DNA from: Topomyia yanbarensis
Taxonomy: Eukaryota > Arthropoda > Insecta > Diptera > Culicidae
Reading direction: 5' to 3'
DNA: 64,000 nt
Assembly: GCF_030247195.1 (NCBI RefSeq)
Contig: NC_080672.1
Location: 248,171,209-248,235,208, forward strand
Shown: piece after piece, positions 42,004-54,020 of the stretch
Numbering within the stretch: position 1 is the first letter of the stretch
Layout of the letters: each line of letters begins with the position of its first letter
The notes under the pieces: model-generated
Told to the model about the DNA's origin: nothing
Database searches by the model: none
Seen by the model: the letters and a program-made list of their open reading frames with translations, nothing else
Made by a program: the position numbers and the translations under genes

Positions 42004-44812
42004 AAAAATGGGAACGCTTCTTTGACTTGCCATATCTTAGCTGTTTGCTCACCAATTTTAATTCTTTCTTCACCATTGGATAGGTAAATCTTTTATAAAA
42101 ACAGTGAACAAAGAATGATGGAAAACAAATTTGTATATCTGAAGTAATTGTGAAAACAGTAATTGAGAGTCAGTACAGACGAAATGAGTTTTTCTGTTCA
42201 AACAATCGTATCACGACCGTTTGTCAACCAATTTCAATTTTCCTTACACCAATGCAATCCTTAGAGCTTCTAGACTTGTAATATATGCAATAAATAGTAG
42301 ATTTTCAAAAATTACTATACTTTTTCGAGTTTTTACGGATTTTTACAATGTACGTGGCATACGGTTGATTGAAATTCTTTGCGACTTGTTAGTTTTACGG
42401 TTTGAAAATTACCTGTTTACTCAATAGTTCTACATATTATACATGGATATTATTATATCAAAATGTTTGCACAAACGTGGAGAAACACAATATTGTATGT
42501 AAGTTACTAAATAATAGAGTGTGTTAGGACGATTCAGTAAATACGAAGAAGTTCAGAATTTTAAAATATTCGTCATATAACTTTAAATTTGAAGTGATGA
42601 CCTATACATTTTAATACACCAATCGATTGTAATTGATGGCGGCTACAATTTCTGAAAAAACACATTTTTATATTTTCTCAAAAAATAGCCAAAAGTACGT
42701 AGAAGTACAGAAATTTCATTTAGTTGGCAAATAACGTCGAATTCAAAGTGATGGCCTCTACCTTTTTATATACCAATCGATTATAATTGATTTTGGTAAC
42801 AATTTTTGGAAGAACGATTTTTATATTTTCTCAAAAATAGACAAAAGTACGTAGAACTACAGTAATTTCATTTAGTTGACAAATAACTTCAAGTATTCAA
42901 AGCTATCACCTATGCAATTTATACACCAATCGATTGTAATTGATTTTGGCTACAATTTCTGAAAGAACAAATTTTTATATTTTCTAAAATATAGCCAAAA
43001 ATACGTATAAGCACAGAAATTTTATTTAGTGGGTAAATAACGTCGAATTCTAAGGGATGATTTATACTTTTTTATACACCAATCGATTGTAATTGATGAC
43101 GGCTACAATTTCTGAAAGAACACATTTTAATATTTTCTCAAAAAATAGACAAAATACGTAGAAGTACGGAAATTTGATGTAGTTGGCAAATAAGGTCAGA
43201 TTCAAAGTGATGGCCTACACTTTTATATATACCAATCGATTGTAATTGATTTCGGCTACAATTGTTGCAAGATAAACTTTTTATATTTTATTAAAAAACG
43301 ACAAAAATACGTAGAAGTACAGAAATTTCATTTGATTGGCAAATAACTGCAAATAAAAATTTATACACCAATCTATTGTAATTGATGGCGGCTACAATTT
43401 CTGATAGAACAAATGTTTATATTTTCTAAAAAATTAGCCAAAAATACGTAGAAGTACGGAAATTTGTAGTTATGTGCCAATCAGACGAAATTTATGTACT
43501 TCTACGTATTTTTGTCGTTTTTTTGGGAAAATATTAAAAGTTTATTTTGCAATAATTGTAGCCGAAATCAATTACAATCGATCGGTATATAGAAAAATGT
43601 AAGCCATCACTTTGAATTTGACCTTATTTGCCAACTGCATCAAATTTCCGTACTTCTACGTATTTTGTCTATTTTTTAAGAAAATATAAAAATGTGTGCT
43701 TTCAAAAATTGTAGCCGCCATCAATTACAATCGATTGGTGTATAAAAAAGTATAAATCCTCCCTTAGAATTCGACGTTATTTACCCACTAAATGAAATTT
43801 CTGTACTTGTACGTATTTTTGGCTATTTTCTGAGAAAATATAAAAAATTGTTCTTTCAGAAATTGTAGCCAAAATCAATTACAATCGATTGGTGTATAAA
43901 TTGCATAGGTGATAGCTTTGAACACTTGAAGCTATTTGTCAACTAAATGAAATTACTGTAGTTCTACGTTCTTTTATCTATTTTTTGAGAAAATATAAAA
44001 ATTGTTCTTCCAGAAATTGTAACCAAAATCAATTATAATCGATTGGTATATAAAAAGGTATGGGGCATCGCTTTGAATTCGACGTTTTTTGCCAACTAAA
44101 TGAAATTTCTGTACTTCTACGTACTTTTGGCTATTTTTTGAGAAAATATAAAAATGTGTTTTTTTCAGAAATTGTAGCCGCCATCAATTACAATCGATTG
44201 GTGTATTAAAATGTATAGGTCATCGCTTCAAATTTAAAGTTATATGACGAATATTTTAAAATTCTGAACTTCTTCGTATTTACTGAATCGTCCTAACACA
44301 CTCTATTATTTAGTAACTTACATACAATATTGTGTTTCTCCACGTTTGTGCAAACATTTTGATATAATAATATCCATGTATAATATGTAGAACTATTGAG
44401 TAAACAGGTAATTTTCAAACCGTAAAACTAACAAGTCGCAAAGAATTTCAATCAACCGTATGCCACGTACATTGTAAAAATCCGTAAAAACTCGAAAAAG
44501 TATAGTAATTTTTGACTATTTATTGCATATATTACAAGTCTAGAAGCTCTAAGGATTGCATTGGTGTAAGGAAAATTGAAATTGGTTGACAAACGGTCGT
44601 GATACGATTGTTTGAACAGAAAAACTCATTTCGTCTGTACTGACTCTCAATTACTGTTTTCACAATTACTTCAGATATACAAATTTGTTTTCCATCATTC
44701 TTTGTTCACTGTTTTTATAAAAGATTTACCTATCCAATGGTGAAGAAAGAATTAAAATTGGTGAGCAAACAGCTAAGATATGGCAAGTCAAAGAAGCGTT
44801 CCCATTTTTTTT
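42004..44812. repeat. Palindrome core with ~153-bp subrepeats in inverted arms
   Basis: The left arm starts 'AAAAATGGGAACGCTTC' and the right arm ends in its inverse (44800-44812). The centre is near 43480. Each arm has about six subrepeats, marked by 'ACACCAATCGATTGTAATTG' (arm positions 42617, 42771, 42924, 43077, 43230, 43366; period ~153, the last 136). They carry 'GGCTACAATTTCTG' and 'ACGTAGAAGTACAGAAATTT'. A transcript of this region would fold into a stem of about 1.4 kb. No coding sequence. Confidence 0.85.
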
Positions 44813-45015
44813 CTCACTGACTTTGTTATACTCTTTTTACTCTAACTTACGGTAGACAACTCTATTCTTCTATTTTTTTAAAACGACGTGTTCACAAAAG
44901 ACATACCTTTATATTGGTGAAGACAGATTTAAAATCGATTATGTAACGGCTGAGATATGACCGGTCAAAGTAAGCGTTCCCATTTTTTTTACCCCCTTGG
45001 TATTCCGAGTGTTAA

Positions 45016-45830
45016 TGCGCTGAAATCTATGAACCAAAATAACATTTAATCCCATATTTAATTACGCCTACACGTTGTAGCGCACATTTCCCAATATTGA
45101 ATTGATTTGACATCACAAGGCAGCAGTTTCGATTTTGAATACCTACTACAGAGTTAGCAAAGTAAATTATATTTTGTAGCATAATGCGGTTCTGTGGCAA
45201 TAGCTGAAATTAATTTGCCATCAGTTATCTCCTATCTGGCCTATTTACTCAAAAAATCAAATGCAAAATAAGGTGTTTGTTTATTGTTTGTTATTCTACA
45301 CTGGCTATATAACTCCAAAGTATAAGGCATTCCTTTAAAGAATTTGTTGTGCGAAGTGCGTATATTCTCATAAGCCATAATATGGAACAAGAATAAATGG
45401 AACGACGTTTTGCTCATTTTCACTTCAGTTGTTGTTTAGAGAGCTGCATGAAGCACATATACATACACACAGCAACTTCATTAACTTCATATCATGATAA
45501 AAAGATGAGCGCATTTTAACCAGGTTATTGTTCTAGTGAAAGTTTGTTCCACCTATTTGCAGTAATTGCTCATTCAATTTTAAAGTAAACATCAATGATA
45601 TTGAGCGCTAACCTACCTTGGGCGTTGACTTTTTGTAACGAATAAGGTGTTAGCTGCTCATATTGATCCGGATTTCGCACTCAATTTTAAGATAGAATTT
45701 TCAGCCAAATCTATATGTAATTGCACCCAAATTGTTTGTTAGAGTTTCTATTTTAAGTCTGATGAATATTACCGATTTTTACCACGTTGGTCTGTGGGAA
45801 TCGATGCAAAATATGTTTCGACTACATAGA
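45016..45830. other. No gene recognised
   Basis: Host sequence right of the TTAA element. Apart from the possible acceptor and short frame next to 45016-45060 (see 29848-30023), I see nothing to annotate. Confidence 0.35.
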
Positions 45831-45836
45831 TGTATG

Positions 45837-45963
45837 CATAAGCTGACCAACTCTGACGAAAAAATCCGTACACCATACAGTAACGAAGCGAAATCGTTCG
45901 CCACGCTCAGGCAAACAGTTCGCACACTGTACGGATTTTTTCGTCTGAGTTGGTCAGCTTATG
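45837..45963. repeat. Near-perfect hairpin, 36-bp arms, 55-bp loop
   Basis: Left arm 45837-45872 begins CATAAGCTGACCAACTCTGA and right arm 45928-45963 is its inverse with one mismatch. It could be a small MITE or a small-RNA hairpin precursor. No target duplication is clear. Confidence 0.6.
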
Positions 45964-46545
45964 TATGCACAACCGGTATCACAAATCACTGATTTATTGA
46001 CAGAATACTAATAATAATAATAACTAAAACTAAAATCAGACTGTATAAATCAATTTTGTTTATGGTATGGTATTGAATATTCAGAATTACCTTTCCGATG
46101 TCGATTCTGGCGGTATAGGGGAAGATGGGGTAAAACGCACCCCCTAAGGAAATATGTTCACAACTCAGTTATAGGACATCAATTGGAAGAATTTAATTAA
46201 TGATATCGTCTAGCCAACATTTTCCTCTATAATCACAATCATAACGCTTTGCAAAGTATTCAGAAGCATGAAAAATATTCATTTTTTCAAAATCATTGAA
46301 AATTATCTTTTCAAAAATAAGCGGGGCAAAACGCACCTGTGCAGGGGCAAAATGCATCACAATAACGGGGCATAATGCACTACAACAACGGGGCAGGATG
46401 CACCGCAACAGCGGGGCAGAATGCTCGGAGAACAAGCAAGTAGTTTTGTTTTCTAACGGGATATCACAAAAGTGTGCCATTAAATAGCCGAAGGTTATGC
46501 AATTAGCATGTTTTCAGAGCGATTTTTCTGCTTTCGATTAAAAAA

Positions 46546-47436
46546 GATGGGTGGGTAATGTCTAGGACATAACCGGAGTGTCGTGACTACTCGTTTGACT
46601 TGTAATTCAAATCGAATGATACTCAATGAAATATGTGGGATTGTTTCAAGTTATTCTTTATAATAATTATGGTGGTTTTGAAAAGAACCTTTATTGTTGG
46701 CGTCTGCGTTGATAGGGGATGCGCTGGATTCTAAGCTGGTTGAGACATTCATTCATGAAATGAACAATTTTCTTCCTTTGAAATATCAATGTTAAAATCT
46801 CTCGAAACAACCATCGGAATCTTTTTCGTACAAAAATGAACACACTTAGCAAAAACCTAGGAGCGGGTAATGTCCGGGACATAACCGCGATGATCATATT
46901 CTTAAAATTCTGCTTGTATCTCTTTCAAATGGCTAAATTTTACGCATTAAGTTCGATTCACCGGGCTCAGCGAAATTTTCCTGGGGATCCCGTTCGTTAG
47001 TATATTCAGCAAAACAATTTTATTAACGAGTTCTCCGCATTGAATACAGGTCAATAATTTCATATAATGATTTCAACAAGCAGACAATGTGCATGTATGA
47101 CAGGTGGGAGTGTTCTGAAGTGTTTTTAGTGGAGGTAACAACATAAAATCATGTATTGGACATTTTACAATGATTCTCCTTAACCCTGCAAAACCACGGG
47201 GTTGGCAGCAGAGGGTTAAGTTGTTTGGAAGAGATGACAGTTAATATATGATAACTAAAAATATAAAATTGTTCTATAAATTGCAAAGTTATTGCCGCGT
47301 TGACCTGAAAATTTGTCATTTCATTCATAAAGGAACAATCATTGAAATTATGTCAATTTATGCTTTGCAAGATTTGAAATAACTTCGAAGTGTGGTCACG
47401 ACACCCCTGTTATGTCATATACATCACCAACCCATC
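46546..47436. mobile_element. 891-bp TIR element at the left of U2
   Basis: Copy of 30263-31153 with the same ends and palindromic motifs, and no differences noticed in the stretches compared. Confidence 0.6.
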
Positions 47437-49282
47437 TTTTCATCATTCGTTTTGGTGTAGCTTTCGCTTAGTGTCAGAGTTGCGACATTCACTGATTTTC
47501 TTGGAAGGATTTGCAAAAACCTTCGAGTTTGTAGATTAGAAAAACATTTTCTCATGATTCACTGGTAAAAGTACAGAATTACCAAGCGCAAACTTAATAC
47601 TAGTTAATAAAAGAAACTTTCTAATTAAATTCTTTTTCCATTTTACATTCGTCCTAATAAGGACGGTTTGTAGATAGCTATGTTGATACAAGACGGGAAT
47701 CTTTTAAAACAATTAAAACCTTACCGACGATTGTTTTTACTGCGTACATACATCTTTCCCCTTTCGCAGCTCACTCCGAATGAGTACGCTTCGCATCAAG
47801 GTGTTCCTATTTATAGACTTTACAATGCAGATGGAAGGCCGTCCTTTTGTTCGATAAATGAAAATATTTTCATCATTCGTTTTGGTGTAGCTTTCGCTTA
47901 GTAGTAGAGTTGCCACATTCTATGATTTTCTTGGAAGGATTTGCAAAAACCTTCGAGTTTGTAGATTAGAAAAACATTTTCTCATGATTCACTGGTAAAA
48001 GTACAGAATTACCAAGCGCAAACTTAATACTAGTTAATAAAAGAAACTTTCTAATTAAATTCTTTTTCCATTTTGCCTTCGTCCTGATAAGGACGGTTTG
48101 TCTATGTTGATACAAGACGGGAATCTTTTAAAACAATTCAAACCTTGCCGACGATTGTTTTTACTGCGTACATACATCTTTCCCCTTTCGCAGCTCACAC
48201 CGAATGAGCACAGTTTTCATCATGGTGTTCCTATTTATAGACTTTACAATGCAGATGGAAGGCCGTCCTTTTGTTCGATAAATAAAAATATTTTCTTCAT
48301 TCGTTTTGGTGTAGCTTTCGCTTAGTAGCAGAGTTGCCACATTCACTGATTTTCTTGGAAGGATTTGCAAAAACCTTCGAGTTTGTAGATTAGAAAAACA
48401 TTTTCTCATGATTCACTGGTAAAAGTACAGAATTACCAAGCGCAAACTTAATACTAGTTAATAAAAGAAACTTTCTAATTAAATTCTTTTTCCATTTTGC
48501 CTTCGTCCTGATAAGGACGGTTTGTCTATGTTGATACAAGACGGGAATCTAAAACAATTCAAACCTTGCCGACGATTGTTTTTACTGCGTACATACATCT
48601 TTCCCCTTTCGCAGCTCACACCGAATGAGCACAGTTTTCATCATGGTGTTCCTATTTATAGACTTTACAATGCAGATGGAAGGCCGTCCTTTTGTTCGAT
48701 AAATGAAAATGTTTTCATCATTCGTTTTGGTGTAGCTTTCGCTTAGTGGCAGAGTTGCCACATTCACTGATTTTCTTGGAAGGATTTGCAAAAACCTTCG
48801 GATTTGTAGATTAGAAAAACATTTTCTCATGATTCACTGGTAAAAGTACAGAATTACCAAGCGCAAACTTAATACTGGTTAATAAAAGAAACTTTCTAAT
48901 TAAATTCTTTTTCCATTTTGCATTCGTCCTAATAAGGACGGTTTGTCTATGTTGATACAAGACGGGAATCTTTTAAAACAATTCAAACCTTGCCGAAGAT
49001 TGTTTTTACTGCGTACATCCATACAATCTTTCCCCTTTCGTAGCTCACACCGAATGAGTACGCTTTGCAGCCTTCGATGTTTTGGTAGCATTTTTAGTGG
49101 CAGTTACTACCGCCTTTTCAGTGACTGCGTTTCTTAGCCTTTGGCTTTTTGGCCTTCTCACCGCCACCACCGTTTTTCCTCTCTCCGGTGGTAGCCAATT
49201 TGATTGGTCGTCCGATGCAGCTTCTCACGACCACGCACGTCTGTTATGCACTGCGTCTTACACACGTCTGGCTTTGAGAAAA
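47437..49282 (-). repeat. Array A3: histone-derived tandem units (4), uninterrupted
   Basis: Counterpart of A1, shifted by 16,283 bp. Contains the same unit-specific variants (for example 'TTTTCTTCATTCG' in the second unit, 48285-48305, seen otherwise only in A1). It continues directly into S3, showing the state before the retrotransposon insertion in A1. Confidence 0.85.
49045..49163 (-). pseudogene. Histone H1-like C-terminal tail (A3 terminal unit)
   Basis: As at 41067-41185; stop at 49045-49047. Upstream TATA box at 49296-49303. Confidence 0.55.
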
Positions 49283-49981
49283 GCTGCGACACCCCTATTT
49301 ATAGGTTTTATCATTAATGTTGATTCTCATTTAAAGTAGTTTTTGAACTATTTAAACAAATTTTATATAGCAAACAACGTATCGGTAGCAAGCGTTGAAC
49401 GTTTTCCTTCCGATTTATGAAACAAGATTGGCAATCCGTTTAGTAGAAGAAAAGTTATTAAGGTTCAAATTGTACGTAACGCTTTCGCTAATATTCACTA
49501 CTATCGCTTTCTCGCTCGTTCTCGTGGCGTGCATGAGCCTTTCCTTTCCGCCCGGGTTCTAATGACATAACCGAAACTAATATGCCGGCTTTCCCCCACC
49601 AACTGCTCTCGTCAAGCAACCCAATACGAATAATCAAAGGAACAAACATGTAGTGAACCTATATATAAACTTTTCATTATTTTATTGTTCATTTGCTGCA
49701 CCATTTTGACGGCTCTGTGCGGGATGGGCTGAAAATTTTCACTTTTCCGAGTCGTTTTCGAAAGATTTTTCAAAACACTATTTTTCCGTTGATAATGAAT
49801 GTCCTACATATTCCAAAATTTAATACAACATTGGTACAAATATTTTCGACAAAATGCCGAAGAAATTGATTAAATCCATTCAGTACAACAAAAGATATAA
49901 GCGTTCAAAATCTTACATCATTTTTCTGCCGAAATTTTGAAAAGGGGCCCCTATATTGAAAGGTAAGTCGTTAGTCACGAC
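49283..49981 (+). repeat. Spacer S3 (699 bp)
   Basis: Copy of S1/S2: a minus-strand TATA box at the left, an S-family repeat ending TAGTCACGAC at the right, then directly 'AAAAGAAACTTTC' of array A4. Confidence 0.75.
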
Positions 49982-52900
49982 AAAAGAAACTTTCTAATTA
50001 AATTCTTTTTCCATTTTACATTCGTCCTAATAAGGACGGTTTGTAGATAGCTATGTTGATACAAGACGGGAATCTTTTAAAACAATTAAAACCTTACCGA
50101 CGATTGTTTTTACTGCGTACATACATCTTTCCCCTTTCGCAGCTCACTCCGAATGAGTACGCTTCGCATCAAGGTGTTCCTATTTATAGACTTTACAATG
50201 CAGATGGAAGGCCGTCCTTTTGTTCGATAAATGAAAATATTTTCATCATTCGTTTTGGTGTAGCTTTCGCTTAGTAGTAGAGTTGCCACATTCTATGATT
50301 TTCTTGGAAGGATTTGCAAAAACCTTCGAGTTTGTAGATTAGAAAAACATTTTCTCATGATTCACTGGTAAAAGTACAGAATTACCAAGCGCAAACTTAA
50401 TACTAGTTAATAAAAGAAACTTTCTAATTAAATTCTTTTTCCATTTTGCCTTCGTCCTGATAAGGACGGTTTGTCTATGTTGATACAAGACGGGAATCTT
50501 TTAAAACAATTCAAACCTTGCCGACGATTGTTTTTACTGCGTACATACATCTTTCCCCTTTCGCAGCTCACACCGAATGAGCACAGTTTTCATCATGGTG
50601 TTCCTATTTATAGACTTTACAATGCAGATGGAAGGCCGTCCTTTTGTTCGATAAATGAAAATGTTTTCATCATTCGTTTTGGTGTAGCTTTCGCTTAGTA
50701 GCAGAGTTGCCACATTCACTGATTTTCTTGGAAGGATTTGCAAAAACCTTCGAGTTTGTAGATTAGAAAAACATTTTCTCATGATTCACTGGTAAAAGTA
50801 CAGAATTACCAAGCGCAAACTTAATACTAGTTAATAAAAGAAACTTTCTAATTAAATTCTATGTTTGTCTATGTTGATACAAGACGGGAATCTTTTAAAA
50901 CAATTCAAACCTTGCCGACGATTGTTTTTACTGCGTACATACATCTTTCCCCTTTCGCAGCTCACACCGAATGAGCACAGTTTTCATCATGGTGTTCCTA
51001 TTTATAGACTTTACAATGCAGATGGAAGGCCGTCCTTTTGTTCGATAAATGAAAATATTTTCATCATTCGTTTTGGTGTAGCTTTCGCTTAGTGGCAGAG
51101 TTGCCACATTCACTGATTTTCTTGGAAGGATTTGCAAAAACCTTCGGGTTTGTAGATTAGAAAAACATTTTCTTACGATTCACAGGTAAAAGTACAGAAT
51201 TACCAAGTGCAAACTTAATACTAGTTAATAAAAGAAACTTTCTAATTAAATTCTTTTTCCATTTTGCCTTCGTCCTGATAAGGACGGTTTGTCTATGTTG
51301 ATACAAGACGGGAATCTTTTAAAACAATTCAAACCTTGCCGAAGATTGTTTTTACTGCGTACATACATCTTTCCCCTTTCGCAGCTCACACCGAATGAGC
51401 ACAGTTTTCATCATGGTGTTCCTATTTATAGACTTTACAATGCAGATGGAAGGCCGTCCTTTTGTTCGATAAATGAAAATATTTTCATCATTCGTTTTGG
51501 TGTAGCTTTCGCTTAGTGGCAGAGTTGCCACATTCACTGATTTTCTTGGAAGGATTTGCAAAAACCTTCGGGTTTGTAGATTAGAAAAACATTTTCTTAC
51601 GATTCACAGGTAAAAGTACAGAATTACCAAGTGCAAACTTAATACTAGTTAATAAAAGAAACTTTCTAATTAAATTCTTTTTCCATTTTGCCTTCGTCCT
51701 GATAAGGACGGTTTGTCTATGTTGATACAAGACGGGAATCTTTTAAAACAATTCAAACCTTGCCGAAGATTGTTTTTACTGCGTACATACATCTTTCCCC
51801 TTTCGCAGCTCACACCGAATGAGCACAGTTTTCATCATGGTGTTCCTATTTATAGACTTTACAATGCAGATGGAAGGCCGTCCTTTTGTTCGATAAATGA
51901 AAATATTTTCATCATTCGTTTTGGTGTAGCTTTCGCTTAGTAGCAGAGTTGCCACATTCACTGATTTTCTTGGAAGGATTTGCAAAAACCTTCGAGTTTG
52001 TAGATTAGAAAAACATTTTCTCATGATTCACTGGTAAAAGTACAGAATTACCAAGCGCAAACCTAATACTAGTTAATAAAAGAAACTTTCTAATTAAATT
52101 CTTTTTCCATTTTGCCTTCGTCCTGATAAGGACGGTTTGTCTATGTTGATACAAGACGGGAATCTTTTAAAACAATTCAAACCTTGCCGACGATTGTTTT
52201 TACTGCGTACATACATCTTTCCCCTTTCGCAGCTCACACCGAATGAGCACAGTTTTCATCATGGTGTTCCTATTTATAGACTTTACAATGCAGATGGAAG
52301 GCCGTCCTTTTGTTCGATAAATAAAAATATTTTCATCATTCGTTTTGGTGTAGCTTTCGCTTAGTAGCAGAGTTGCCACATTCACTGATTTTCTTGGAAG
52401 GATTTGCAAAAACCTTCGAGTTTGTAGATTAGAAAAACATTTTCTCATGATTCACTGGTAAAAGTACAGAATTACCAAGCGCAAACTTAATACTAGTTAA
52501 TAAAAGAAACTTTCTAATTAAATTCTTTTTCCATTTTGCCTTCGTCCTGATAAGGACGGTTTGTCTATGTTGATACAAGACGGGAATCTAAAACAATTCA
52601 AACCTTGCCGACGATTGTTTTTACTGCGTACATACATCTTTCCCCTTTCGCAGCTCACACCGAATGAGCACAGTTTTCATCATGGTGTTCCTATTTATAG
52701 ACTTTACAATGCAGATGGAAGGCCGTCCTTTTGTTCGATAAATGAAAATGTTTTCATCATTCGTTTTGGTGTAGCTTTCGCTTAGTGGCAGAGTTGCCAC
52801 ATTCACTGATTTTCTTGGAAGGATTTGCAAAAACCTTCGGATTTGTAGATTAGAAAAACATTTTCTCATGATTCACTGGTAAAAGTACAGAATTACCAAG

Positions 52901-53321
52901 CGCAAACTTAATACTGGTTAATAAAAGAAACTTTCTAATTAAATTCTTTTTCCATTTTGCATTCGTCCTAATAAGGACGGTTTGTCTATGTTGATACAAG
53001 ACGGGAATCTTTTAAAACAATTCAAACCTTGCCGAAGATTGTTTTTACTGCGTACATCCATACAATCTTTCCCCTTTCGTAGCTCACACCGAATGAGTAC
53101 GCTTTGCAGCCTTCGATGTTTTGGTAGCATTTTTAGTGGCAGTTACTACCGCCTTTTCAGTGACTGCGTTTCTTAGCCTTTGGCTTTTTGGCCTTCTCAC
53201 CGCCACCACCGTTTTTCCTCTCTCCGGTGGTAGCCAATTTGATTGGTCGTCCGATGCAGCTTCTCACGACCACGCACGTCTGTTATGCACTGCGTCTTAC
53301 ACACGTCTGGCTTTGAGAAAA
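49982..53321 (-). repeat. Array A4: histone-derived tandem units (8)
   Basis: Counterpart of A2, shifted by 12,017 bp. It shares the 394-bp third unit without stem-loop (around 50865) and the 421-bp last interval, so the eight-unit structure predates the separation of U1 and U2. Confidence 0.85.
53084..53202 (-). pseudogene. Histone H1-like C-terminal tail (A4 terminal unit)
   Basis: As at 41067-41185; stop at 53084-53086, TATA box at 53335-53342. The stem-loop is downstream near 52965-52980. Confidence 0.55.
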
Positions 53322-54020
53322 GCTGCGACACCCCTATTTATAGGTTTTATCATTAATGTTGATTCTCATTTAAAGTAGTTTTTGAACTATTTAAACAAAT
53401 TTTATATAGCAAACAACGTATCGGTAGCAAGCGTTGAACGTTTTCCTTCCGATTTATGAAACAAGATTGGCAATCCGTTTAGTAGAAGAAAAGTTATTAA
53501 GGTTCAAATTGTACGTAACGCTTTCGCTAATATTCACTACTATCGCTTTCTCGCTCGTTCTCGTGGCGTGCATGAGCCTTTCCTTTCCGCCCGGGTTCTA
53601 ATGACATAACCGAAACTAATATGCCGGCTTTCCCCCACCAACTGCTCTCGTCAAGCAACCCAATACGAATAATCAAAGGAACAAACATGTAGTGAACCTA
53701 TATATAAACTTTTCATTATTTTATTGTTCATTTGCTGCACCATTTTGACGGCTCTGTGCGGGATGGGCTGAAAATTTTCACTTTTCCGAGTCGTTTTCGA
53801 AAGATTTTTCAAAACACTATTTTTCCGTTGATAATGAATGTCCTACATATTCCAAAATTTAATACAACATTGGTACAAATATTTTCGACAAAATGCCGAA
53901 GAAATTGATTAAATCCATTCAGTACAACAAAAGATATAAGCGTTCAAAATCTTACATCATTTTTCTGCCGAAATTTTGAAAAGGGGCCCCTATATTGAAA
54001 GGTAAGTCGTTAGTCACGAC
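53322..54020 (+). repeat. Spacer S4 (699 bp), right end of U2
   Basis: Copy of S2. Beyond TAGTCACGAC and an A4 run the sequence changes to the GGGGAAGATGGGG element ('TCAGCAAAATTAACGATGAG'). Confidence 0.75.

Larger units (their letters stand above)
30028..45011. mobile_element. TTAA-flanked giant foldback (palindromic) element
   Basis: Ends CACTCGGAATACCAAGGGGG on the left and its inverse on the right, directly flanked by TTAA (30024-30027 and 45012-45015), as left by piggyBac-type transposition. Without the U1 block it would be about 3.2 kb and almost entirely palindromic. The left arm is 30028-30262 plus 42004-43480 and the right arm is 43480-45011. The left arm has an extra ~31 bp that repeats 'ACCAAGGGGGT'. 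No transposase is seen. The core carries ~153-bp subrepeats (separate entry). Confidence 0.8.
46546..54020. mobile_element. U2: second copy of the 7,475-bp composite block
   Basis: Same start (GATGGGTGGG), end (TAGTCACGAC), order and length as U1 minus its retrotransposon: TIR element 46546-47436, A3 47437-49282, S3 49283-49981, A4 49982-53321, S4 53322-54020. Flanks differ completely from those of U1. It lies between an A6 run and an A4 run. Unit-specific variants are shared with U1, so the block moved or was copied as a whole. It has no retrotransposon, which places that insertion after the duplication or only in U1. Confidence 0.8.

Noticed and set aside
31154..53321. CRISPR-like array
   Set aside because: The units are 424 bp with no short repeat-spacer alternation, and the context is eukaryotic.
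37266..54020. S spacers as LTRs of an LTR retrotransposon
   Set aside because: No TG...CA ends, primer-binding site or polypurine tract, and no gag-pol between them; the repeated spacer belongs to an internal tandem duplication.
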